In this document: one piece after another, positions 8,930 to 17,305 of the stretch
How positions within the stretch are numbered: position 1 is the first letter of the stretch
How the letters are laid out: each line of letters opens with the position of its first letter
From: Synechococcales cyanobacterium bin2.concoct.b11b12b14.033
GTDB taxonomy: Bacteria; Cyanobacteriota; Vampirovibrionia; Caenarcaniphilales; Caenarcanaceae
NCBI GenBank assembly: GCA_013298875.1
Contig: JAAFJH010000008.1
Coordinates: 1 to 50,930, forward strand
Length of the DNA: 50,930 nt
Direction of reading: 5' to 3'
Translations under genes and position numbers: made by a program
Notes under the pieces: model-generated
What the model saw: only the letters and a program-made list of their open reading frames with translations
Told to the model about the DNA's origin: nothing
Databases searched by the model: none

Positions 8930-9190
8930 TTAAATTAATGGTTCAACTTTATTGAGTGGCTTACCTTCTCTAGCTAATTGCCAGTCTTTCAAGATCTCAC
9001 TTCTATGTTCATATGCCCACTCAAGTACAAGTGAAACTACTTTTTTGGGTAAAGAACCATCTATAATTTCTAATTCATGAATGGAAAATGAGGCTCTAAA
9101 TTCATTATATCTCACGTGAAAATGAGGTGGATTATGTTCATCATAATTCATAAATATAACAATTCCCAAAAATCTACTTATTTCAGGCAT
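8930..9190 (-). CDS. DUF4160 family protein
   Basis: This 86-residue protein carries the highly conserved DUF4160 core: MPEISRFLGIVIFMNYDEH, then NPPHFHVRYNE, then a C-terminal helix VLEWAYEHRSEILKDW. The HFHV histidines are the hallmark of the family. It is the first gene of the two-gene unit with the DUF2442 gene. Its leader resembles that of ldhA. A role as the toxin-like half of a toxin-antitoxin-like pair is inference from size and pairing only. Confidence 0.85.
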   Translation of the reverse strand: MPEISRFLGIVIFMNYDEHNPPHFHVRYNEFRASFSIHELEIIDGSLPKKVVSLVLEWAYEHRSEILKDWQLAREGKPLNKVEPLI

Positions 9191-9303
9191 TTTTAATTTA
9201 AATTTACAAAGTTAGTTTTTATATTATGATCTAAGCTTGCCCGTATGTTAAAGAAAAAACTTTAAAATCTTGATTGACTCAAAAAACATGTTTGAAGAAA
9301 TAA

Positions 9304-10644
9304 ATGATTAATTTTTTACATTTAGGTGATATTCATTTGGGTTATAGACAATATAAATTACCCGAAAGAGAAAATGATTTTTGCTTAGCTTTTTTTGATA
9401 TTTGCAGAAAGGCAATCGATAAACAAGTAGATTTTGTCTTAGTGGCCGGAGATTTGTTTAATTATCGGTCGATTTCACCACAAAGTTTCAATGAGGCTAC
9501 CTTTGTATTTAAAACTTTAAAAGAAGCCAATATTCCAGTTATCGCTATTGAAGGAAATCATGATTTTAAAGAAGTTAAAGGTTTTACCAGTAATAAAGGC
9601 TCTTGGTTTGAATCATTGGCTCAGAGCAAATTAATTTACTTTCTGCACGGTTATGCCCCAAATAATAATACCGAATTCAAAAGCCTAAAATTAAATGAAA
9701 ATTATTTAAATGGTGATTATATTGACCTTGAAATAAAAAATAAAACCATTCGTATTATTGGCTCAGCTTGGCAAGGTTATAATGCAGGTGCCAGTTTTAA
9801 AGATTATGCCATTGCTATTCAAAAGTTAAATATACAAAAACCAGTTGATTTTAAAGTTTTTATGTTTCACGGCGGCCACGAGCATTATTTAGCTGTCAAT
9901 CGTGGAGGAGTAAGTGGAATAGATTTTAATCAATTAAGTAATATTGTAGATTATATTGCCCTGGGACATATTCATGAGCATTATATTATTCAAGACAAAG
10001 ACGGAAAAGATTTAATTTTTAATCCTGGCTCTACCGAGGCAAATTCTAGTGCGGAAGCTGATATTAAAAGAGGCGGGCTTTTAGTTAATTTATTCGAAGA
10101 TAATAATCAAGAAACAAAACCAAAACTTAATTTTAAAACCGAATTAATTCAAGATTATTATCAAAGGCCTTTTCATAAGCTGAAGTTTAATAATTTAAGA
10201 AGTTTTGATACTTTAGATACTTTGTTTGCAGAAGCCCTAAAACAAGCTAAAGAATTAATTGGGAAAATGCAAAAACTTAAACCAATTATTAATTTTGTTT
10301 TTGTCGGTTATTTGCCTAGCAGCTGGGACGTAAGTTCGCTGAGTGAATATGTGAATAATTTAAGGCAAAATACCAAAGAAGCCGGAGCTTTATATAGCTT
10401 AGTAAAATGGGAAGTTGAAGATAATTCAAAAATTTATGCTTTAGATGACGATGAATTGAGCAAAAATAAATCTTTAAACCGTGAGGCCAAAGAAAGAATA
10501 TTATTAGAAGATATTTTAGCCACGGACGGATTATTGGATGAAGCAAATCAAAAACAAATGGCTCACCTAATGCTGGAAGTCAAAGATTTAATTATTAATA
10601 AACAAGCTTCTTCCGCCGAAATCTTAGCCCAAATAACCTTATAA
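9304..10644 (+). CDS. SbcD/Mre11-like DNA repair metallophosphoesterase
   Basis: This 446-residue calcineurin-like phosphoesterase has metal-binding motifs GDIHLG (8-13), GDLFN (49-53), GNHDF (84-88), HGGHEHY and GHIHEHY in the right order for the SbcD/Mre11/Rad50-associated nuclease family, which trims DNA double-strand ends. The N-terminal half is well conserved; the C-terminal 200 residues are divergent and helical. The usual partner ATPase (SbcC or Rad50) is not adjacent, and the window holds none. It is transcribed away from the DUF4160 gene across a 113 bp gap. Confidence 0.8.
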   Translation: MINFLHLGDIHLGYRQYKLPERENDFCLAFFDICRKAIDKQVDFVLVAGDLFNYRSISPQSFNEATFVFKTLKEANIPVIAIEGNHDFKEVKGFTSNKGSWFESLAQSKLIYFLHGYAPNNNTEFKSLKLNENYLNGDYIDLEIKNKTIRIIGSAWQGYNAGASFKDYAIAIQKLNIQKPVDFKVFMFHGGHEHYLAVNRGGVSGIDFNQLSNIVDYIALGHIHEHYIIQDKDGKDLIFNPGSTEANSSAEADIKRGGLLVNLFEDNNQETKPKLNFKTELIQDYYQRPFHKLKFNNLRSFDTLDTLFAEALKQAKELIGKMQKLKPIINFVFVGYLPSSWDVSSLSEYVNNLRQNTKEAGALYSLVKWEVEDNSKIYALDDDELSKNKSLNREAKERILLEDILATDGLLDEANQKQMAHLMLEVKDLIINKQASSAEILAQITL

Positions 10645-10775
10645 TTCAAAAATAATTTTTGGCTTTAATCAACTGACAAATATAGAGAAAACCCAAAATA
10701 TGACAGCTTATTTGTGAAAAAAGTGGTTTAAAGACTTTAATAGAATATTACTTAAAATTTTTGGTTTTATAAATT

Positions 10776-11621
10776 ATGAAAGGTTTACTGGCTATTGTTT
10801 TTGTGCTTTTATGTGCTGGAAGCTATTTTTTCATTAAAATTGGTTTACCCATGTTATTACACGAAAATCAAGCAATTACGCCCAGTAATACCAGCCCAAG
10901 TATTATTAATAATGATTTAAATAAAAATAATCAAACTGCACCAATTATTAATTCTCAAGCTTTGGTTTCAGGCAGTAAATTTGAAATAGCTCCCCTCGAA
11001 AACGTAGACGAAACAAAATATCATAACTTTTTTGCAGCCGGAATTCTAAAAGAAGGAAGTTTATATCGTTGGCATAAAACTGATTTAACTTATTATATCG
11101 ACCGTTTAGCAGCACGCAGACTTTCAGAGAGTAAAATCCGTCGGGCTTTTGATTGGTGGTCGCATAAATCTAAATTATTTACTTTTACACGTGTAAACGA
11201 CGCTGAAAGAGCGGATATTTTTATACAAGTTGCCACTGCTTCTGAAAAAGACCGTATGGGAGAAGCCGGCCCCGACAAAGCCTTATTAGGTAAAACTTAT
11301 ACAATTAAAGGAAATACTTTACAAGAAAATATAATTACTCATGCGACCGTAACCATTGCCGAAGAATATTTTAGTGCTAAGCAAGTAGATGAATATAATC
11401 GTTCGGGTGCGGATCATGGTTTTCAAACTTTAGTGCATGAATTGGGGCATGTTTTGGGTTTAATGGGTCATAGCCCAAATATAGGTGAATGCATGTATTT
11501 TCAGGCTGATTCAACCGGCAAAGCTTGCGATATTATAACCCCCGAAGTTAATACTTTAGCTGTTCTATACGGTAGACCTGAGGTTTTAACAAGAGGATTT
11601 TATGATGCAAAAAGAACTTAG
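10776..11621 (+). CDS. Membrane-anchored matrixin-like metalloprotease (M10-type)
   Basis: This 281-residue protein has an N-terminal hydrophobic segment (residues 3-27) acting as signal or anchor, then an Asn-rich linker. The catalytic zinc site is HELGHVLGLMGHS, residues 221-233, in a metzincin context, with a following Met in ECMYF as the Met-turn. The segment LTYYIDRLAARRLSESKIRRAFDWWS is the typical matrixin start, where an extended protein forms the active-site edge. The third histidine is one residue further than in classical HExxHxxGxxH; this form is common in bacterial matrixins. It likely acts outside the cytoplasmic membrane on an unknown substrate. Confidence 0.82.
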   Translation: MKGLLAIVFVLLCAGSYFFIKIGLPMLLHENQAITPSNTSPSIINNDLNKNNQTAPIINSQALVSGSKFEIAPLENVDETKYHNFFAAGILKEGSLYRWHKTDLTYYIDRLAARRLSESKIRRAFDWWSHKSKLFTFTRVNDAERADIFIQVATASEKDRMGEAGPDKALLGKTYTIKGNTLQENIITHATVTIAEEYFSAKQVDEYNRSGADHGFQTLVHELGHVLGLMGHSPNIGECMYFQADSTGKACDIITPEVNTLAVLYGRPEVLTRGFYDAKRT

Positions 11622-11669
11622 TTGGAAAACATAAAAAACCTTTTATTAAATTGCCAAATTACACATAAT

Positions 11670-11863
11670 CTTAATTCAAGACAAATAATTAAATTTAGTT
11701 CAAACATTTCTTTAAATGATAAACTTTCCTAAAATTAACTTGTATTTTTCATAATGATAAGCAGTCCTTAATTCAAGACAAATAATTAAATTTAGTTCAA
11801 ACATTTCTTTAAATGATAAACTTTCCTAAAATTAACTTGTATTTTTCATAATGATAAGCAGTC
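11670..11863. repeat. 97-bp exact tandem duplication covering the rseP leader and start codon
   Basis: Bases 11670-11766 are repeated without mismatch at 11767-11863, and the next three bases (CTT) also match the unit start. The unit contains the leader and first five codons of rseP. The upstream copy therefore offers a second ATG at 11754 that reads MISSP and then a TAA. Only the downstream copy leads into the full gene. Confidence 0.97.
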
Positions 11864-12987
11864 CTTTAAGTGTTTTAGCCGCGATTGGTCTTTTATTAGT
11901 TTTAATTATTGTTCACGAAGCAGGCCATTTTTTTGCAGCTCGTTACTTTGGTATGCAAACGCCAGTTGTTGGTTTGGGAGTGCCGTTTTTTGGTCCAACT
12001 TGGATTATTGCCAAATATAAAGATATTGAGTTTCGCTTTCATTTACTTTTAATTGGAGCCTATGTTGCTATACCTGAAATGGGCGATGAAACAGAAGATA
12101 CGGAAGACATGGGCATTACTTTAACTCGTCCCAAAAAGTCGTTTCCGGCTTGGCAGAGAATGATAGTCTCTTTTGCTGGTCCTGGAGCCAATTTAGTTTT
12201 TGCTTTGTTTTTAGCTCTGATGACCGTCGTTTTTATTGGAATACCTCAAAAAAATGAACAAAGTAATTTTTTCATTTCTCAAGTTATGCCCAAAGCCACC
12301 GCTGAAGTGAGAAGTAAATTAAAAGCTGGCGACCAAATATTAGCTTTAAACGGGCAAACCGCCAAAGACGAAGTTGAATTTATTAGTAGAATCAGAAAAT
12401 TACCAAATAAATTAGTTGAATTACGCTTACAAAGAGGAGATGCGAAATCTCCAAATCAATATTGTATAACCGAAAAAGTCAAAACTAATGAAGAAGGCCG
12501 CTTAAATATTGGCTTAAGTGCAGACTTGAAATATGGCCCCGTTAAAGGAGGAATACCAGTCATTGAGCATTTGAAATGGGCTTGGTCATATTTTGCTGGT
12601 TGGTTAGCTTTATGCACACAAGGATTATGGTTTTTATTAACAGCTCCTTTCCGGGAAAATTTTGGAGGTATTAAGCTGGGCGATGTTCATGGGGTTATTA
12701 GTGCAACTGGTATGATGGCAAAATCCATGCAGAATAATATTAGTTCTGGCTTGCAATGGGGAGCTTTATTTTCAATCGAAATTGCTATTTTTAATTTATT
12801 GCCTTTATTGCCCCTTGATGGAGGACATATTTTATTTCAATTAATCGAAATTATTACTGGCAAAAAAGATAATAAAGTTCTTTTGAAAGTCCGTGATTAT
12901 GTCGCCCAATTTGGCTTAATTTTAGTTTTATCATTAACGGTTTTAATTCTTTTTAATGATTTAAGAGACATAATTTTTAAAAAGTAA
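11851..12987 (+). CDS. rseP: RseP-like site-2 intramembrane metalloprotease
   Basis: This 378-residue M50 protease cleaves transmembrane substrates such as anti-sigma factors. The zinc motif HEAGH lies at 22-26 in the first membrane helix, a central PDZ-like region runs from about 130 to 215 (LKAGDQILALNGQ), and the third ligand motif LPLDGGH is near residue 322 in a later helix. The protein ends with a last membrane helix. The start ATG 11851 sits in the second copy of a 97-bp tandem duplication; an identical ATG in the first copy stops after five codons, so it could act as a decoy or a regulatory mini-ORF. No anti-sigma or sigma gene lies nearby. Confidence 0.93.
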   Translation: MISSPLSVLAAIGLLLVLIIVHEAGHFFAARYFGMQTPVVGLGVPFFGPTWIIAKYKDIEFRFHLLLIGAYVAIPEMGDETEDTEDMGITLTRPKKSFPAWQRMIVSFAGPGANLVFALFLALMTVVFIGIPQKNEQSNFFISQVMPKATAEVRSKLKAGDQILALNGQTAKDEVEFISRIRKLPNKLVELRLQRGDAKSPNQYCITEKVKTNEEGRLNIGLSADLKYGPVKGGIPVIEHLKWAWSYFAGWLALCTQGLWFLLTAPFRENFGGIKLGDVHGVISATGMMAKSMQNNISSGLQWGALFSIEIAIFNLLPLLPLDGGHILFQLIEIITGKKDNKVLLKVRDYVAQFGLILVLSLTVLILFNDLRDIIFKK

Positions 12988-13026
12988 ACGTGTTCAAACT
13001 GGGACAAGAGAGAAGTATTTATTTTA

Positions 13027-14095
13027 TTAAAGCCATTTTTTAAACCGGAAAAAAGAGAGCATAGAAATGGTGGAAAGCCCCAGTAAAAACCAAACCAAAA
13101 CCAAACCATTTTTCCATTGCAATTCGTCCATATGTGTAAAATTCATACCATAATAGCCAGTAATAAGGGTCAAAGGCAAAATTAAAGTTGAAAAAATAGT
13201 TAAAAATTTCATTATTTCATTAGTTTTATTAGCAGTTTGAGTTCTATAAGCGTCAAATAAACTGATAATCATATCTCTTAAAGAATCTAAGCTGCTCGAT
13301 AGACGTTCAAAATGATCATAAACATTACGTAAGTAAAGCCTATCCTTTTCGGTGAATAAATCATGTCCCTGAATACTTAAGCGAAAGAGCATTTCCATTT
13401 GTGGTTTTATAAGTCTTTTAAAAATCAATATTCGTCGCTTATAATCAATCATTTTTCTTTCTATTTTATTTTCTCGATTACCTATTTTTTCATTGGTTTT
13501 CAAAATTAAGTCTTCTAAGTTTTCAATATCTCGGTCTAAAGATTCAGCCCAGCCAATATATTTCTCGATTACCTATTTTTTCATTGGTTTTCAAAATTAA
13601 GTCTTCTAAGTTTTCAATATCTCGGTCTAAAGATTCAGCCCAGCCAATATATTCATGTGCAATCGAATCCATAATTTCCAAAAAAACAAAAATAATTCCT
13701 CCTTTCAAAAAAGACTTGCTTTTTCCAGCTTTGTTTAATAGTGGGTGCAAAAAATCATTTTCTTCTTTTTGAACGGTAATTAAGTAATTATTTCCTAAAA
13801 AAATATTTAATTCCGATGTTTGAAAAAAATCTTTTTCCACTGGCTTTTGAAGCGGAAAGTAATTTACAAAAAACAAATAATCTTCATAATCTTCCATTTT
13901 AGGATAATGTTCTGAATTGCGACATTCCTCAATAGTGCTGGGTTCAAAATTAAAATTCTTACTCAGAAAGTCAAAGTCTTCTTCTGTTGGCTGGTTTAAG
14001 TGAAGCCAATAAGCACTTTGCGTGAGATCCAGCTCTTTTAAATTGAAATTACACTTCTCAATCTTTTCTTTTCCCAGACAATAAATATGAAGCAT
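13027..14095 (-). pseudogene. corA: CorA-type Mg2+/Co2+ transporter, frameshifted by a tandem duplication
   Basis: Two overlapping frames make up one CorA protein. The N-terminal part (ATG 14095) gives the soluble domain; the C-terminal part (to 13027) gives the last two membrane helices with the pore signature YGMNF in GYYGMNFTHMDE. They are interrupted only by an exact 91-bp tandem repeat at 13470-13651. Removing one copy rejoins the frame at LKTNEKIGNREN and gives 325 residues, a normal CorA length. CorA forms a pentameric channel for Mg2+. The gene is convergent with rseP, with 39 bp between them. Either the cell lost this transporter recently or the duplication is an assembly error. Confidence 0.9.
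13470..13651. repeat. 91-bp exact tandem duplication inside corA
   Basis: Bases 13470-13560 recur exactly at 13561-13651, with two further matching bases at the junction (TT). The unit length is not a multiple of three and causes the corA frameshift. Confidence 0.97.
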
Positions 14096-14113
14096 AATAA
14101 TAAAATAATTTGT

Positions 14114-15115
14114 TTATTCAAACATAGAACTAACTGTGTCTCCATTATGAATACGGCAAATAACTTCAGCGAGTAATGGTGCGGCAGATAATTGTTTGAT
14201 TTTCCCAATTCTCTTTTCTTCGGGTAAATAAACCGAATTAGTGATTATAAGCTGCTCAATGCAGGAATTTTGAACATTATTAACTCCATTCCCGGATAAA
14301 ATACCATGCGTGGCACAAGCATAAACTTTTTTGGCACCCTGATCTTTAAGCATTTGAGCAGCCTTGCAAATAGTCCCAGCCGTATCTACTATATCATCCA
14401 CTAAAATGCAAGTTTTACCTTTCACATCACCAATGACATTAAAAACTTCAACTGTATTTTTCTCGGTATAAGAGCGTCTTTTATCGACTATTGCAAGCGG
14501 TGCCTCGTTTAAACGTTTAGCAAAAGCTCTAGCTCGGCTAACACCTCCAACGTCTGGGCTAACAATTAATAAATCTTCGAGGTTTAAACCTTTAATATAA
14601 TCAACCAAAATTGGGCTGGCAAACAAGTGATCGACTAAAGTATCAAAAAAACCAACAATTTGACTCGCATGCAAGTCTAAGGTTACAATCCGATGAACTC
14701 CCGCTGTTTCTAATAAATTAGCAATTAATTTGGCGGTAATTGGCTCTCGGCCTGAAGCTTTACGATCTTGACGAGCATAACCAAAATATGGAATTACGAC
14801 ATTGATTCTTTCGGCACTAGCTCTTTTTAAGGCATCAATGATAATTAATAATTCCATTAAGCTTTCATTGACTGGTGGGCAAGTTGGCTGAATGACAAAA
14901 ACATCATCACCTCTTACGCTTTCCAAAACTTTGACATAAAGCTCTCCGTCCGAAAAAGGAGAAATGCTAATATCACTTAATTTATTACCTAATTGAGCGG
15001 CTATTTCTTTGGCTAAAGGTAAATTAGATCGACCGGAAAATAATTTGACCGAAGGAGCTGACCAATGAAATTTCTGCTGGTCTTTTTCTTTGAGTTGAAG
15101 AGCTTCTTCAGGCAT
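14114..15115 (-). CDS. prs: Ribose-phosphate pyrophosphokinase (PRPP synthase)
   Basis: This 333-residue enzyme makes PRPP from ribose 5-phosphate and ATP for nucleotide, His and Trp synthesis. Conserved blocks are all present: SDGELYVKVLESVRGDDVF, YFGYARQDRK (ATP-binding loop), VTLDLHASQIVGFF, SPDVGGVSRARAFAKRL, and the PRPP-binding loop VDDIVDTAGTI. About 20 extra residues precede the conserved KLFSGRSN start. It follows the ATP synthase delta gene on the same strand after 116 bp and is not normally part of that operon. It precedes corA by 18 bp on the same strand. Confidence 0.97.
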   Translation of the reverse strand: MPEEALQLKEKDQQKFHWSAPSVKLFSGRSNLPLAKEIAAQLGNKLSDISISPFSDGELYVKVLESVRGDDVFVIQPTCPPVNESLMELLIIIDALKRASAERINVVIPYFGYARQDRKASGREPITAKLIANLLETAGVHRIVTLDLHASQIVGFFDTLVDHLFASPILVDYIKGLNLEDLLIVSPDVGGVSRARAFAKRLNEAPLAIVDKRRSYTEKNTVEVFNVIGDVKGKTCILVDDIVDTAGTICKAAQMLKDQGAKKVYACATHGILSGNGVNNVQNSCIEQLIITNSVYLPEEKRIGKIKQLSAAPLLAEVICRIHNGDTVSSMFE

Positions 15116-15231
15116 TTAGATAATTAATATTTGGATTACAAAAACATTTTATAGTTAGAAATTAGTTTAGCAATTTATTGGGCAAAATGTTCTCTTAAAT
15201 ATCAGCCCAAAGTTTCTAAATCACAATTAGC

Positions 15232-15780
15232 TTAACTAGAAAGTAATTTTTCTTTAATTGAATTGAGGCGATTTTTTAAGGAATTATCAAAAATATAATT
15301 TTCAGTTTGAATGATTAAACCAGCAATTAAAGATTTATCGATTTTGTTTTTAATTTTAATTTGTTTATTTAAAAACTGACCGAGAGAAACTTTTAAATTA
15401 TCAATTTGAGCCTGACTTAACTCATTAGAACTTATAACTTGCACTTCATCAATATTATCTTTTTCAAATATCATTTTGTTTAATAAATTTGCTAAATGCG
15501 GAATTAAATGAACTTTTTTATTTTGAATCATCAATTGAAATAATTTATATAAATTATCCGTTTGAGAAATTTCTGGAAATAATTTATTTAAAATGTTCAG
15601 CTTTAATTCTGCTTTCAAAGTTGGATTACGCAAAATATCTGAAAAGTCGGCATTATTTTTGGCCATATTTTCAATGCTTAGCAAAATATCCAAGCTTTGT
15701 TTTAAAACTAATGGATTATTACCAATTAGCTCAAATAAAGCTTTGGCATAAGGCTCAGTTTCTGAATAATTTGTTTTCAT
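15232..15780 (-). CDS. atpH: ATP synthase F1 delta subunit
   Basis: This 182-residue subunit links the F1 head to the peripheral stalk. It has the delta (OSCP) pattern: N-terminal YAKALFELIGNN helix bundle, central NLLNKMIFEKDNIDEVQVISS, and the C-terminal IDKSLIAGLIIQTENYIFDNSLKNRLNSIKEKL. Here it is the last gene of the c-b'-b-delta block, 25 bp after b. The alpha and gamma genes that usually follow are absent and prs comes next. Confidence 0.92.
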   Translation of the reverse strand: MKTNYSETEPYAKALFELIGNNPLVLKQSLDILLSIENMAKNNADFSDILRNPTLKAELKLNILNKLFPEISQTDNLYKLFQLMIQNKKVHLIPHLANLLNKMIFEKDNIDEVQVISSNELSQAQIDNLKVSLGQFLNKQIKIKNKIDKSLIAGLIIQTENYIFDNSLKNRLNSIKEKLLSS

Positions 15781-15805
15781 AAGTTTTAAATATTTTTTTA
15801 ATTAA

Positions 15806-16306
15806 TTATTTTCCTTGAAAAAAACTTAAAGTGTCGTCAAAAGCTTTTTGGTTGAAATTTTCATAATTAGTAGAATTACTCTTTAAAGTGTTTTCAGTAA
15901 TTTCCAAAGCTTTAATAGATAATATTCTTTGCATTTCCTTCTGAGCCAAGGCCTTCATATTTTCAATTTCTCTTTGGTGTCTGATTTTTAAGGCATTTAA
16001 ACTAGCTTCTTTTTCTTGTTCTAATTTTTCTTTTAAAACTTGAGCTTTTTGCTTGCTTTCATTCCGCATTTTCTCAAAGTCAGTTTTCAAAGAAGCCAAC
16101 TCTTGCTCAGCATTTTTCAATTGGTCTTTAGCAAAATTATAATTTTCTTCAGCTTTTTTCAATTCGGTGGCTAATTGGGTGTTTTTTTCCTGTACTAGGC
16201 CGGGTAATTTAACTATTATTAACCACACTAAAATAGCTAAAAATATAATGAAGTTAATTAAATTAGATTCAAGAATTAATTGCCAAATTGACTGATGATT
16301 TTCCAT
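15806..16306 (-). CDS. atpF: ATP synthase F0 b subunit
   Basis: This 166-residue subunit has one N-terminal membrane helix (about 15-35) with the conserved turn at KLPG and a long charged helix for the peripheral stalk. It is the longer of two b-type proteins and lies between b' and delta, the cyanobacterial position of b. The spacing to its neighbours is 15 and 25 bp, so the four genes form one operon. Confidence 0.9.
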   Translation of the reverse strand: MENHQSIWQLILESNLINFIIFLAILVWLIIVKLPGLVQEKNTQLATELKKAEENYNFAKDQLKNAEQELASLKTDFEKMRNESKQKAQVLKEKLEQEKEASLNALKIRHQREIENMKALAQKEMQRILSIKALEITENTLKSNSTNYENFNQKAFDDTLSFFQGK

Positions 16307-16321
16307 TTAATTTATTATTTT

Positions 16322-16753
16322 TTATACTAATGCTATTTCGGGAGCAATTTTACGAATTATATTTTGAGACAAAACTTTCGCTTCATGTTCAAGAACGGAA
16401 TTTAAATTTAATTGCCTTTCTTTAATTTCAGAAAAAGTTTTTTGCTTTTCTAATTTTAAATGATCTTTTAATTCAGCTTCAGCTTGCTTTTTATTAAGTT
16501 CAATGTCATTAAATATTTTTTCAAATAATTCATGCTCAGCTTTCTTAATGCTTTCTATTTCAGCTTTAATTGTCTCAACCACTTCATGAGTTTGCTTTTC
16601 AGCTATTAGGGCTTTGCTTTTTTTATTCTCTAAATTTTCATCTCTTTGTTTTCTAACTTTTGCAATCGGAAACCAAAAAGTTTTATTGAAAAAATAAACA
16701 AATAATATAAAGCTTAAAGCCGTAATTAAAGCCGTTAAATTGATATTAAACAT
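16322..16753 (-). CDS. ATP synthase F0 b' subunit
   Basis: This 143-residue protein has one N-terminal membrane helix (about 5-28) ending at NKTFWFPIAKV, then a long charged coiled-coil. It lies between c and b. Two different b-type subunits forming a heterodimeric stalk are characteristic of cyanobacteria and their relatives, chloroplasts and some purple bacteria. The pair is a main reason for placing this genome near the Cyanobacteria. Confidence 0.87.
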   Translation of the reverse strand: MFNINLTALITALSFILFVYFFNKTFWFPIAKVRKQRDENLENKKSKALIAEKQTHEVVETIKAEIESIKKAEHELFEKIFNDIELNKKQAEAELKDHLKLEKQKTFSEIKERQLNLNSVLEHEAKVLSQNIIRKIAPEIALV

Positions 16754-16771
16754 AAATTAACGTTTTTCTTT

Positions 16772-17005
16772 TTACTCGCCAATATTAATAAAGCCAGCCA
16801 ATTTTAAAGCAATTAGCAAAGAAATTATTCCTAAAGCTTCAGATAAAGCTGCAAAAATTAATCCTTTGGTGAAAATATCATCAGCTTTTTCCGGTTGTCT
16901 AGCCATTCCTTCTAAAGCTTTAAAAGCAGCTAATCCAACACCAATCGAAGGTCCTAAAACCCCAAGAGCAGCTAATCCAGCTCCGATAGCAGACATATCA
17001 GACAT
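16772..17005 (-). CDS. atpE: ATP synthase F0 c subunit
   Basis: This 77-residue hairpin subunit forms the rotor ring. Two membrane helices flank the polar loop ARQPEK (35-40). The ion-binding acid is Glu56 in ALSEALGI. The residue after it is Ala, not the Ser of typical Na+-binding rings, so proton coupling is more likely. The expected a-subunit gene upstream is missing: the region holds a promoter and then tRNA-Ile on the other strand. Confidence 0.95.
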   Translation of the reverse strand: MSDMSAIGAGLAALGVLGPSIGVGLAAFKALEGMARQPEKADDIFTKGLIFAALSEALGIISLLIALKLAGFINIGE

Positions 17006-17063
17006 AATATAATTTCCTTGATTTATTAATCAAAAACTATTAACCAAAAAATTTTAACTAATT

Positions 17064-17093
17064 TTGTCAAAAAACAGTTAGCCAGTGTATAAT
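17064..17093 (+). promoter_or_regulatory. Promoter of tRNA-Ile
   Basis: TTGTCA (17064-17069) and TATAAT (17088-17093) are 18 bp apart and end 24 bp before the tRNA. It is a near-consensus sigma-70 type promoter in the divergent region between atpE and the tRNA. Confidence 0.75.
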
Positions 17094-17117
17094 TCTTTTT
17101 CTGATTTTAAAAATCAC

Positions 17118-17194
17118 GGGCGATTAGCTCAGGTGGCTAGAGCGCAGCTCTGATAAAGCTGAGGTCCCTGGTTCAAGTCCAGGATCGCCCACCA
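17118..17194 (+). tRNA. tRNA-Ile (GAT anticodon), CCA encoded
   Basis: The cloverleaf is complete: acceptor stem GGGCGAT/ATCGCCC, D arm with GCTCAGGTGGCTAGAGC, anticodon stem CAGCT/AGCTG with loop CTGATAA giving GAT, T arm CCTGG-TTCAAGT-CCAGG, discriminator A, then an encoded CCA at 17192-17194. This tRNA often sits in rRNA operons but here is solitary, with no rRNA nearby. Confidence 0.96.
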
Positions 17195-17305
17195 TCTTTT
17201 GCTTTTAATTAACTAAAAGCTATTTTCAATTGACGGAAATTTCTGCTCTTGAATATTATTTATATAATTTTGTACAGCTAATTTTATTTCTTGAGCTAAG
17301 TTGGG

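Larger units (their letters stand above)
8591..9235. repeat. Pair of related leader sequences in front of ldhA and the DUF4160 gene
   Basis: Two stretches share GGCATTTTTAATTTA (8591-8605 and 9186-9200) and TTTATATTATGAT (8616-8628 and 9218-9230) in the same order, followed by TTAAG or CTAAG. They include the start codon and the upstream region of the two minus-strand genes. The feature spans both copies; the sequence between them is the DUF4160-DUF2442 module. This looks like duplication of a leader around an inserted two-gene module. Confidence 0.65.
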
